Shown here piece after piece: positions 1 to 5,467 of a stretch of DNA of 6,257 nt; position 1 is the stretch's first letter, and the number at the start of each line of letters is the position of its first letter. The notes beneath the pieces are model-generated. The model was not told where the DNA came from. It searched no databases and saw only the letters and a list, made by a program, of their open reading frames with translations. The translations under genes and the position numbers were made by a program. Origin of the DNA: Planctomycetota bacterium (lineage in GTDB: Bacteria; Planctomycetota; PLA2); assembly GCA_023150495.1 (NCBI GenBank), contig JAKLKT010000370.1:1-6257 (forward strand), given 5' to 3'.

Positions 1-1407
1 GGCGGCGTTGACCGCGCCCGGCGCGCGCGCCATCGCCCTGCAACCGGCCGCGGCCCGGCGCGTCTCGAAGTCGAACCTCGGGTCCGTCGTCTGCGTGTGG
101 CATCGCGTGCATGCCCCTGGCACCACCTTCGGTGCCACGAAGCCCGGGACGTCGTGCTCCTTCATCGAGAAGCGGTGGCAGTCCTGGCAGTTGACGTTGG
201 CGAGCTCCGGCGTCTTGCGGATCGAGTCGAAGCCTGCCTTGGACTCGAAGCCCGTCGTGTGGCACGAGAGGCAGTCCGGGTCCCCCTCGCGACCGACGCG
301 AAGCAGCGTCTCGTAGGCGTGCGCGTGGCGCGACGTCTTCCACGCCGCGTGCTGCGGCTCGTGGCATGCGCCGCAGGCGGCCGACGGGACGTAGACCCTC
401 CCGTCGTCCACCTTCGCCGCAGCCGCGTGGCCCAGGGCGACCCGCATGTAGTCCTCGTAGGTCTTCCAGAGCGCGCCGTCCATCGGCCACCGTTCGTCCA
501 CGAGCTCGCGCCGGTACTCGAAGTCGACGACGGCCCCGTCGCGCACCTTCCAGGCGAGCACCGTCACGTACTCGAAGTCGCCCACGCGCAGCACCGGCGG
601 GTCGGGCAGCCGGTCCGGCACCACGTTCCCCGTGCGGTAGTGGCCCTGGAGGACGAGGTCCGCCCCCGTGGCCCGCGCCTGCTCCTCGACCTCGGCGTCG
701 ACGCCGTGCGAGACGAGCACCACGACGTGGCCCTCGCGCTTGAGGCGCGCGACCTCCCCGACGAGGCGGCGCGGCGCGGCGAACGAGAGGCGCGTGGCGA
801 CCTCCGCCGTCAGGAGGGGCGGCGACGTGCGCGGCGCGTCGGAGAGGATGGCGAGCTTCGCGCCGCCGCGCCGGCGAGTCACGACGCGCGTGACCGGGAG
901 CGGCGGCTCCCCGAGGTTCGCGGTCGTCGAAAGGAACTCGGGCGTGCCCCTCGTCACGAGCTCGCGCAGCGCGGACGGCGCCGTGCTCCACTCGTGGTCC
1001 GCGAGGACGACCGCGTCGTAGCCGAGCTGGCGGTACGCGCGCAGCAGGAACGCGTTGCGCGGATCGCGGGGGTGCCCCATGCGGAACGCGTCGCCGGTGT
1101 CCACGAGGACCAGGTCCGGGAAGGCGGCCCGGTACGCGCGCAGCAGCCCGCTCCTGCGCGAGAGCCCGCCCGTCATGCCGCTCGTGCAGTTGCACGGCTC
1201 GAGGACGCCGTTCGTCGAGTCGGTGACGACCAGGACGAGGTCCGGGGTCCCCATCCTGAAGGAAGGGACCGGTCCCGAGGACACGGGCGCGGACGATCGC
1301 GGCGCCGCCGAGGGGGCGTCCTTGCTGCCGCGTGTGCCGCTCCCGGTCGCGCACGTGGGGATCGCGACGCACGCCAGAACGAGAGATGCGAGGGCTCTTG
1401 CGCGCAC
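1..1407 (-). CDS. Exported UshA-like metallophosphoesterase fused to c554-type tetraheme cytochrome c (C-terminus off window)
   Basis: Open frame of 469 codons from GTG at 1407 to the left edge with no stop, so the C-terminus is missing. The start is chosen from a perfect AGGAGG (1419-1414) six bases upstream and a short signal peptide (MRARALASLVLAC) that follows; the LVLAC may be a loose lipobox at Cys13. An Ala/Ser/Pro linker leads into a calcineurin-like phosphoesterase region (about 50-335) with TGD (104-106), ADHE (136-139, normally GNHE), SHG (233-235) and QGH (254-256). The first metal motif of UshA proteins is replaced by EPCNC (70-74). The cytochrome part has four CxxCH sites: C345-H349, C379-H383, C407-H411 and C433-H437. 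Spacing and the WKTSRHAHAYETLL stretch resemble cytochrome c554. Known: such fusions occur in bacteria rich in multiheme cytochromes. Inferred: a periplasmic or surface redox protein whose phosphoesterase fold may no longer be a nucleotidase. Substrate unknown. It diverges from the Sec-HMA gene. Confidence 0.88.
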   Translation of the reverse strand, partial: MRARALASLVLACVAIPTCATGSGTRGSKDAPSAAPRSSAPVSSGPVPSFRMGTPDLVLVVTDSTNGVLEPCNCTSGMTGGLSRRSGLLRAYRAAFPDLVLVDTGDAFRMGHPRDPRNAFLLRAYRQLGYDAVVLADHEWSTAPSALRELVTRGTPEFLSTTANLGEPPLPVTRVVTRRRGGAKLAILSDAPRTSPPLLTAEVATRLSFAAPRRLVGEVARLKREGHVVVLVSHGVDAEVEEQARATGADLVLQGHYRTGNVVPDRLPDPPVLRVGDFEYVTVLAWKVRDGAVVDFEYRRELVDERWPMDGALWKTYEDYMRVALGHAAAAKVDDGRVYVPSAACGACHEPQHAAWKTSRHAHAYETLLRVGREGDPDCLSCHTTGFESKAGFDSIRKTPELANVNCQDCHRFSMKEHDVPGFVAPKVVPGACTRCHTQTTDPRFDFETRRAAAGCRAMARAPGAVNAA

Positions 1408-1433
1408 GACCGGCCTCCTGCGTGCGCAAGAGC
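1394..1433 (-). promoter_or_regulatory. Hairpin enclosing the ribosome binding site and GTG start of the cytochrome gene
   Basis: A perfect 10-bp inverted repeat, gctcttgcgc (1394-1403) and gcgcaagagc (1424-1433), brackets a 20-base loop. In the minus-strand mRNA the loop holds AGGAGG and the GTG start. An alternative pairing (9 bp, a 2-base bulge, then CAC with GTG) would bury the start codon. It may control translation start, but its function is inferred from position only. Confidence 0.6.
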
Positions 1434-1450
1434 GAATGCCGCGCCGCACG

Positions 1451-1469
1451 CCCGGGGCCTGCCCCCGGG
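1451..1469 (-). other. GC-only hairpin in the cytochrome gene leader
   Basis: A 7-bp G/C stem (cccgggg 1451-1457, ccccggg 1463-1469) with a 5-base loop lies in the presumed 5' leader of the minus-strand cytochrome gene, just upstream of the start-site hairpin. There is no T-run after it, so it is not an obvious intrinsic terminator. Confidence 0.35.
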
Positions 1470-1576
1470 GAACGGTCCGCCACGCTCCCCCTCCCCGCGC
1501 CCCACCCCTTCGGATGCGGATTCTTCCTCATTGCGGCCGCGGCGCCGCCCGTCTAGCATCCGCCCGAATCGCACTC

Positions 1577-1592
1577 TGCGCTTCGCTTGCCA
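1577..1592 (-). promoter_or_regulatory. Weak sigma-54-like promoter candidate for the cytochrome gene
   Basis: On the minus strand the sequence TGGCAAGCGAAGCGCA has GG and GC dinucleotides at the -24/-12 spacing of sigma-54 promoters. The -12 element lacks the usual TT and the -24 element ends in A, not C. It would put transcription start near 1566 and give a leader of about 160 bases. A chance match is quite possible. Confidence 0.22.
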
Positions 1593-1782
1593 CGACCGTG
1601 ACGTTCGCACATCGCTCGCCCGATCGCCGCGCATGCCCGCGGGCAGGAGGATCCCCCGCCGGGGCAACGGGTAGAAGCGCGCAAACTCGCGCGTTCCGTC
1701 CTGCTACAGGATCGATGCATGCGATCGCGGACGGGGAAAAAAGGGCAGCGCTCGGACCGCGCCGCGGTCGATAGGAACACTC

Positions 1783-2127
1783 ATGGAGCATCGTCGCCCC
1801 GTCCTCGTCCTCGTCGTCGTTCCGTGCCTCCTGATGTTCGCCTGCGCGTCGCGGCCGGTCGCCGCGCCCGCGTCCTCCGCCCTGCCGCCGCCTGCCGAGG
1901 CTGTGGCGTACGAGGCGAGCCTCACGGGGCTCTGAGGCCTCTCCTGCGCGCTCGAGGTCGAGCGCACCCTCTCCGGATTGGGAACGGTCGCGAGCATCGA
2001 GGTCGACGCGGACACGAGCCTCGCCGTCATCGTGCCGGCCTCCGGCCAGCACATCTCGGCGGCGGACCTCAACGCGGCGCTCCGCGCCTCCCCCTATCGG
2101 GTGACCGGGCTCCACGTGAAGGGCTGA
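1783..2127 (+). CDS. Secreted or lipoprotein HMA-domain (MerP-like) selenoprotein with in-frame UGA at codon 51
   Basis: Start ATG 1783 has TAGGA six bases upstream. Read through the TGA at 1933-1935, the frame gives 114 residues ending at TGA 2125-2127. Residues 1-23 are a signal peptide with a possible lipid Cys21 (LLMFAC, not a canonical lipobox); 24-42 is an Ala/Pro linker; 43-114 fits a heavy-metal-associated fold. SLTGLUGLSCALEVERTL (46-63) corresponds to the family's V-x-G-M-x-C-x-x-C helix start, then a beta strand with EVD (73-75), the ISAADLNAAL helix (91-100) and a final YRV strand. Sec51 sits one residue before the usual first Cys, which is Gly52; Cys55 matches the second Cys, giving U-x3-C. 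Codons after the TGA keep the same G/C third-base bias, and a SECIS-like hairpin follows. HMA proteins bind soft metals such as Cu or Hg; here the ligand and a redox role are inferred. The alternatives are a 50-residue truncated pseudogene or a sequencing error. Confidence 0.78.
1933..1935 (+). other. In-frame UGA, proposed selenocysteine codon (Sec51)
   Basis: TGA interrupts an otherwise continuous frame at the metal-binding loop of an HMA fold, exactly where a reactive residue would be useful. The downstream frame is clearly coding: it keeps family-like secondary structure and strong third-position G/C up to a second TGA at 2125, which is followed by a terminator-like hairpin. Decoding as Sec needs selA, selB, selC and selD elsewhere in the genome, which this window cannot show. 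Confidence 0.75.
1934..1971 (+). promoter_or_regulatory. Bacterial SECIS-like hairpin just after the UGA
   Basis: A perfect 6-bp stem, GCGCTC (1948-1953) and GAGCGC (1960-1965), closes a hexaloop GAGGTC (1954-1959). Eighteen bases separate the UGA from the loop. In the well-known E. coli fdhF SECIS the apical loop is AGGUCU, about 17 bases after its UGA, so both the GGUC core and the distance agree. A weaker lower stem is possible between GAGG (1934-1937) and CCTC (1968-1971). The expected partner is SelB carrying Sec-tRNA. Confidence 0.72.
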
Positions 2128-2155
2128 GCGCCCGCGCTGCTGCGCAGATGGCCGG

Positions 2156-2193
2156 CGCGGCCGCCCGCGGCGCCGGGGCGGCCGCGGAGCTTT
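2156..2193 (+). terminator. Intrinsic-terminator-like hairpin after the Sec-HMA gene
   Basis: An 11-bp all-G/C stem (2156-2166 with 2176-2186) and a 9-base loop start about 30 bases after the stop codon. Only a short TTT (2191-2193) follows, so termination may be weak. It separates the Sec-HMA unit from the promoter of the next gene. Confidence 0.55.
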
Positions 2194-2206
2194 CCCCGCT
2201 TCCAGG

Positions 2207-2222
2207 TGTTGCACTGTTGCAC
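2207..2222 (+). repeat. Perfect 8-bp tandem repeat next to the sigma-54 promoter
   Basis: TGTTGCAC occurs twice with no gap (2207-2214, 2215-2222), ending nine bases before the -24 element. It could be an operator with two half-sites in direct orientation. Enhancer proteins for sigma-54 usually bind further upstream, so a repressor or chance are also possible. Confidence 0.5.
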
Positions 2223-2231
2223 GATGCTCCC

Positions 2232-2248
2232 TTGGCACGTGCTTCGCT
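2232..2248 (+). promoter_or_regulatory. Sigma-54 (RpoN) -24/-12 promoter of the DUF11 lipoprotein gene
   Basis: TTGGCACG-tgct-TCGCT matches the consensus YTGGCACG-N4-TTGCW at every conserved base except one (C in place of the second T of the -12 element). The essential GG (2234-2235) and GC (2246-2247) have the correct 12-base spacing. Predicted transcription start is near 2259, giving a leader of about 110 bases. An activating AAA+ enhancer-binding protein would be required; none is in the window. Confidence 0.72.
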
Positions 2249-2368
2249 CCCCGTGATCTGCCAACCAAACCACAACAACATAGTGGGTCGCAGGTCACGG
2301 CCCCACGTCCGTCGCTCAGCCGCTTCGGCGCGGCACCGTCCCCTGCGACTCAAAGGGAGGGGTGCGAC

Positions 2369-3769
2369 ATGGCGTTACGGTTGTTCGGTACGATGGCTCT
2401 CGCATTCGCCGTCCTGGCCGGGTGCAAGACCGAAGGGAAGGAGACGCCGCCGGACGAGCGGCGGATCGACCTGCACATCACGAAGGATCAGCCGGCGGCG
2501 GAGCCCGTGGTCGTGGCGGAGCCGGCGCCCAGGGCCCAGCCGGCGCCCAGGGCTGTTGAGACGACCGTCCGCCCGAGCGACGGGCTCTACTGGACCGAGC
2601 GGGCCTATCCGACCGGCGACAAGGCCACGAGCGTGGTCGTCCTCGAGAGCGGCACGCCCGGCGAGGTGAGCGTGGGAGTTCCCTACGACTACATCCTGAG
2701 GGTGCGGAACATCTCCACGATGAACCTCGAGAACGTGGTGGTCGTGGACAAGCCGCGCGGGAACTTCGCGCTCAGGAGCTCGGTGCCCCAGACGCAGGAC
2801 GGCAAGGAGCTGCGCTGGGAGATCGGGAGCCTGCGCCCGAACGAGGCGAAGGAGATCAAGATCTCCGGCACCGCGATCGGGGAAGGCCAGGTCGTGCACT
2901 GCGCCGAGGTCGACTGGCGCTCGCTGTTCTGCAGCACGACCCAGGTCGTGAAGCCCGGCCTCGCCATCACGAAGACGGCGACGGCGGCGACGCTCGTCTG
3001 CGACCCGATCACCTACACGGTGACGGTCGCCAACACGGGCACGGGCACGACCAGGAACATCGTGATCGACGACCGGCTGCCGGACGGCGTCGAGACGCTC
3101 GACGGGAAGACCAGCGTCCGGTTCACGCTCCCGTCGCTCGAGCCCGGCCAGTCCAAGAACTTCACCTGGAAGGCGAAGGCCAAGAGGACCGGCAAGTTCG
3201 CCGGCGTGGCCACGGCCAAGGCCGACGGCGACCTCACGGCCCAGTCGGGCGAGGTCGAGACGACAGTGACGAGGCCGGTGCTCGTGTTCGAGAGGCAGGG
3301 GACGAAGCAGACCTACAAGGGGAAGCCGATCACCTACGACATGATCGTCAAGAACACCGGTGACGGCGAGGCGCGCGACGTGGTCGTGAGCGCCGAGATC
3401 CCGACGGGCGCGAAGTACCTCGAGGCCTCCCCCGGCTCCGTCATGGAGGGGAGCGTCGTCCGCTGGAAGTTCGGCACGATGCAGCCCGGCACGATGAGGA
3501 CCTTCGCCGTGAAGATCTCCTACGCGGAGGCCGCGATCGTCCACGCCTCGGCGACCGCGAGCGCGTACTGCGCCGAGTCGGTCACGGTGGAGACGGACAC
3601 GCAGGTGACCGGCGTGCCGGCCATCCTGCTCGAGGTGGTGGACCTCACCGACCCCGTCGAGGTCGGCGGTTCGACGACCTACGTGATCACGGCGACGAAC
3701 CAGGGCAGCGCCCCTGGCACGAACATCCGGATCGTCGTGATGCTCGAGGACACGATGAACTGTGCATGA
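2369..3769 (+). CDS. DUF11-repeat (OmcB-like) envelope lipoprotein, frame ended early by an 11-bp duplication
   Basis: ATG 2369 follows GGGAGG (2355-2360) with 8-base spacing. MALRLFGTMALAFAVLAGC is a lipoprotein signal with a canonical LAGC box at Cys19. A charged and Pro/Ala-rich linker (20-75), including a repeated PAPRA unit, leads into DUF11-type immunoglobulin-like beta domains starting near residues 93, 195, 303 and 418. Each has the family pattern: a Y-x-(V/I)-x-V-x-N strand, D-V-V-V, then a W/F-x-(I/F/L)-G-x-(L/M)-x-P-G turn. Sparse cysteines (178, 188, 211, 401, 465) could pair. This resembles the Chlamydia large cysteine-rich OMP and planctomycete relatives, which act as cell-surface structural proteins. 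Residue 466 is followed by TGA inside the fourth domain; the rest of that domain continues in another frame from 3766. Restoring one duplication copy would give one 534-residue protein. Transcription is probably RpoN-dependent. Confidence 0.9.
   Translation: MALRLFGTMALAFAVLAGCKTEGKETPPDERRIDLHITKDQPAAEPVVVAEPAPRAQPAPRAVETTVRPSDGLYWTERAYPTGDKATSVVVLESGTPGEVSVGVPYDYILRVRNISTMNLENVVVVDKPRGNFALRSSVPQTQDGKELRWEIGSLRPNEAKEIKISGTAIGEGQVVHCAEVDWRSLFCSTTQVVKPGLAITKTATAATLVCDPITYTVTVANTGTGTTRNIVIDDRLPDGVETLDGKTSVRFTLPSLEPGQSKNFTWKAKAKRTGKFAGVATAKADGDLTAQSGEVETTVTRPVLVFERQGTKQTYKGKPITYDMIVKNTGDGEARDVVVSAEIPTGAKYLEASPGSVMEGSVVRWKFGTMQPGTMRTFAVKISYAEAAIVHASATASAYCAESVTVETDTQVTGVPAILLEVVDLTDPVEVGGSTTYVITATNQGSAPGTNIRIVVMLEDTMNCA
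2521..2556 (+). repeat. 18-bp in-frame tandem repeat coding a Pro/Ala linker
   Basis: gccggcgcccagggc recurs exactly at 2521-2535 and 2539-2553 with an 18-base period, encoding PAPRAQ-PAPRAV between the lipid anchor and the first DUF11 domain. Unit number may vary between strains without shifting the frame. Confidence 0.6.
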
Positions 3770-3776
3770 ACTGTGC
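3755..3776 (+). repeat. 11-bp tandem duplication that shifts the DUF11 gene frame
   Basis: atgaactgtgc is present twice back to back (3755-3765 and 3766-3776). With only one copy the frame would read E-D-T-M-N-C-A-A-A-T-G and run uninterrupted to TAG at 3982-3984. The exact duplication adds 11 bases, brings TGA in frame at 3767-3769, and creates an ATGA stop/start overlap. A recent slippage event or an assembly error fits best. Confidence 0.88.
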
Positions 3777-3984
3777 CGCCGCCACCGGCGCGACCAAGGC
3801 CGACGAGACCGGCCAGAAGATCACCTTCAAGCCGCTGGCGTCGCTCGCCCCGGGCGAGAAGGCCACGTGGAAGGTCGACGTCAAGACGGTCGGAACGGGC
3901 GACACGCGCATCAAGGTCGCCATGACGTCCGATCAGCTGGGCCGCCCGGTCGAGGAGACCGAAGCGACCAACGTGTACAAGTAG
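3766..3984 (+). CDS. Detached C-terminal part of the DUF11 lipoprotein (fourth repeat)
   Basis: 72 residues from ATG 3766, which overlaps the preceding TGA as ATGA. It has no signal peptide and begins in the middle of a DUF11 domain, supplying the missing F-K-P-L-A-S-L-A-P-G-E-K turn and final strands; the end, PVEETEATNVYK, is what I would expect at the C-terminus of this lipoprotein family. On its own it would stay in the cytoplasm and is unlikely to be functional. Translation could occur by stop-restart at ATGA; a GAGGA lies at 3746-3750, 15 bases upstream, rather far for direct initiation. Best viewed as one gene with 2369-3769, split by the 11-bp duplication, and not as an independent small gene. 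Confidence 0.75.
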   Translation: MNCAAATGATKADETGQKITFKPLASLAPGEKATWKVDVKTVGTGDTRIKVAMTSDQLGRPVEETEATNVYK

Positions 3985-4002
3985 ACAGCAGTGCCGAGAT
4001 CA

Positions 4003-4035
4003 GGCGGGGCCGCCGCGCGCGGCCCCGCCCCGTTT
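4003..4035 (+). terminator. Intrinsic-terminator-like hairpin after the DUF11 gene
   Basis: A perfect 11-bp stem (ggcggggccgc 4003-4013, gcggccccgcc 4019-4029) with a 5-base loop begins 18 bases after the TAG stop. It is followed by TTT at 4033-4035. It separates the plus-strand gene from the converging minus-strand operon. Confidence 0.65.
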
Positions 4036-4111
4036 CCGGCGGGACCTGCACGGCGTCGCGCGTGCCGCGGGCCCGAGGAACGGCAGCGCCGGCCCCCCGG
4101 CCCCCCCCGCC

Positions 4112-5467
4112 TCACCGCGCCGGCGCGAGCGCAGGGTCGTCGAGGTCCAGCCGGTAGAGCACCTGGTTGTAGTCGTACCTCGGCGTCGGCTGCCTGTTCC
4201 CCGAGAACTCCTTCGAGTACGTGCCCTCGAAGTAGAGCGCCGCGGAGCCCCCGGGCGTGAACTCCGGGTGCACGCGCGGGTTGTAGAACGTGTAGTCGTC
4301 GTGCGAGAGCACCTTCACCGCGGCGCCCCACGGCCCCGTGGGCGCGTCGGCCTCCGCGTACCAGACCTCGCCGAGCGCGGACGGCTTCCCGAACGACTGG
4401 ACGAAGACCGTCACCCAGCGCTTCCGGAACGGGCTCCACGCGATCGACCCGCTGTGGGGCTTCACCGCCGCCTTCGCGTCGGCCGCGCGCAGGAGGGCCT
4501 GCGGCTCGAGCGCCTCCCACGCCGCGGGATCCTGCCACGCCTCGAACGTCGCCGCGCAGCGGAGCGCGGGGAACGGGTTGCCGAAGAGCACCTTCCCCTC
4601 GAAGAGCACGGCGTGGCCGTCGGGCAGCCTCGGCTCCTTCCCCGCGCCCTTCTTCCAGAGAGCGCGCAGCCGCTCGAACTCGAGCTTCTCCTCGTTCCAG
4701 ACCGCGAGGCCGCGCTCGTGGACGTCCCAGTCAGGCCGTACTTTCATATAGGTCGCGACGAGGCGCGGCTCGCCCGTCCTGTCGGGGAGGCTCGCGAGGC
4801 CGGTGAGCCAGGAGGCGCCCTCGCCGGGGATCGGCGCGATCGCGCGGGGCGCGCCCTCCTTGTCCGTGAAGGGCTCGAGAGGAAGACGCAGGGGGGGTCC
4901 GGGGGCCGCGAGCGCGTCGACGGCGCTCCATGCGCCCGTCGCGTGGAAGATGCCGAGCGGGTAGCGCGGGAGCGCCGTGTCGCCCCACATCCAGAAGAGG
5001 CGGCCGCGATGCACGGCGTTCTGCACGCTGTCGCAGCCGAGGATGCCCGTCTCCCGCACGTCCTCCGCGAGCCCGAGCTTCCCGCTCTCGGCGAGGAGCC
5101 CCGCGCCGGTGATGCGCCCGATCCGCCGCGCGACGATCGTCCGCTCGACCTCGACGAGGAGCTTCTTCCCCGGCTCCGGCACGAGCCGCACGCCCTCGAA
5201 CCCGAAGCCGTCCTTCGGCACGCCGTAGCCGTGGCCCTTCACCTCGAACCACGTCTCGCGGCCCATCAGCTCCGGCAGGTCGAACGCGATGCGGCCCGCG
5301 TTGTCCGTGACGAACCGGACGTTGTGGAGCGTCCTGAGCTCGACGAGCGGGACCGGCCAGCCCGACCCCTTCTCCACGACCTCGATCGCGCAGGGCTCGA
5401 GGGCGAGCGCGGCGCCGGCGCAGAGGAGGAACGCGGCGGCCGCCCTCTCCCCCGCGCCCCCTCTCAT
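4112..5467 (-). CDS. Exported beta-propeller protein of planctomycete type, possible glycoside-hydrolase-like (function unknown)
   Basis: 451 residues from ATG 5467, which overlaps the GNAT stop as ATGA, to TGA at 4114-4112. Residues 1-23 form a signal peptide with probable cleavage after ALA (21-23). A first beta-rich domain (about 25-115; IEVVEKGSGWPVPLVELRT, then TDNAGRIAFDLPELMG) looks like a carboxypeptidase-regulatory or transthyretin-like fold. The remainder has blade-like repeats with GCDSVQNAV (about 144-152), WGD (161-163), YPLGIFH, a GHAVLF strand and NPRVHPEF (396-403). This arrangement resembles uncharacterised planctomycete proteins distantly like five-bladed propeller glycosidases (GH43 or DUF4185 style). 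The acidic residues D146, D163 and E402 might be catalytic, but that is a guess. The long open frame extending upstream to 6016 is not real, since residues before 5467 are out-of-frame GNAT sequence. No clear Shine-Dalgarno precedes the start, so translation is probably coupled to the GNAT gene. Confidence 0.83.
   Translation of the reverse strand: MRGGAGERAAAAFLLCAGAALALEPCAIEVVEKGSGWPVPLVELRTLHNVRFVTDNAGRIAFDLPELMGRETWFEVKGHGYGVPKDGFGFEGVRLVPEPGKKLLVEVERTIVARRIGRITGAGLLAESGKLGLAEDVRETGILGCDSVQNAVHRGRLFWMWGDTALPRYPLGIFHATGAWSAVDALAAPGPPLRLPLEPFTDKEGAPRAIAPIPGEGASWLTGLASLPDRTGEPRLVATYMKVRPDWDVHERGLAVWNEEKLEFERLRALWKKGAGKEPRLPDGHAVLFEGKVLFGNPFPALRCAATFEAWQDPAAWEALEPQALLRAADAKAAVKPHSGSIAWSPFRKRWVTVFVQSFGKPSALGEVWYAEADAPTGPWGAAVKVLSHDDYTFYNPRVHPEFTPGGSAALYFEGTYSKEFSGNRQPTPRYDYNQVLYRLDLDDPALAPAR

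Larger units (their letters stand above)
1408..1782. other. Divergent intergenic region, 375 bases
   Basis: Separates the minus-strand cytochrome gene from the plus-strand Sec-HMA gene. Besides the elements listed separately, it holds a perfect 12-bp palindrome TGCCCGCGGGCA (1634-1645), a small hairpin with GCGCG/CGCGC arms (1677-1681, 1688-1692) and an A6 run (1737-1742). I see no convincing -35/-10 pair for the plus-strand gene, no tRNA and no riboswitch I can identify. Long open frames crossing it have no ribosome binding site or recognisable protein and are high-GC shadows. Confidence 0.5.

Noticed and set aside
97..1674. Long plus-strand open frame opposite the cytochrome gene
   Set aside because: It is the exact antisense register of the four-heme gene, is extremely Arg-rich, and has no ribosome binding site or recognisable domain. 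It is a high-GC shadow.
1655..1715. Possible c-di-GMP (GEMM) riboswitch, from GGGGCAA followed by GCAAA
   Set aside because: The intervening stem is too short and the conserved second half and closing GGGUUACCG-like element are absent; only short matches remain.
1933..1935. The TGA as the natural stop of a 50-residue lipoprotein
   Set aside because: Coding bias and HMA-like structure continue for 63 codons beyond it, and a SECIS-like hairpin follows; a real stop would not show these.
2375..3544. 389-residue minus-strand open frame opposite the DUF11 gene
   Set aside because: Shadow frame; the plus strand has signal peptide, Shine-Dalgarno and domain repeats.
4101..4108. C8 homopolymer as a phase-variation tract
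   Set aside because: It lies just outside the propeller gene after its stop codon and upstream of nothing, so slippage there would not change a protein.
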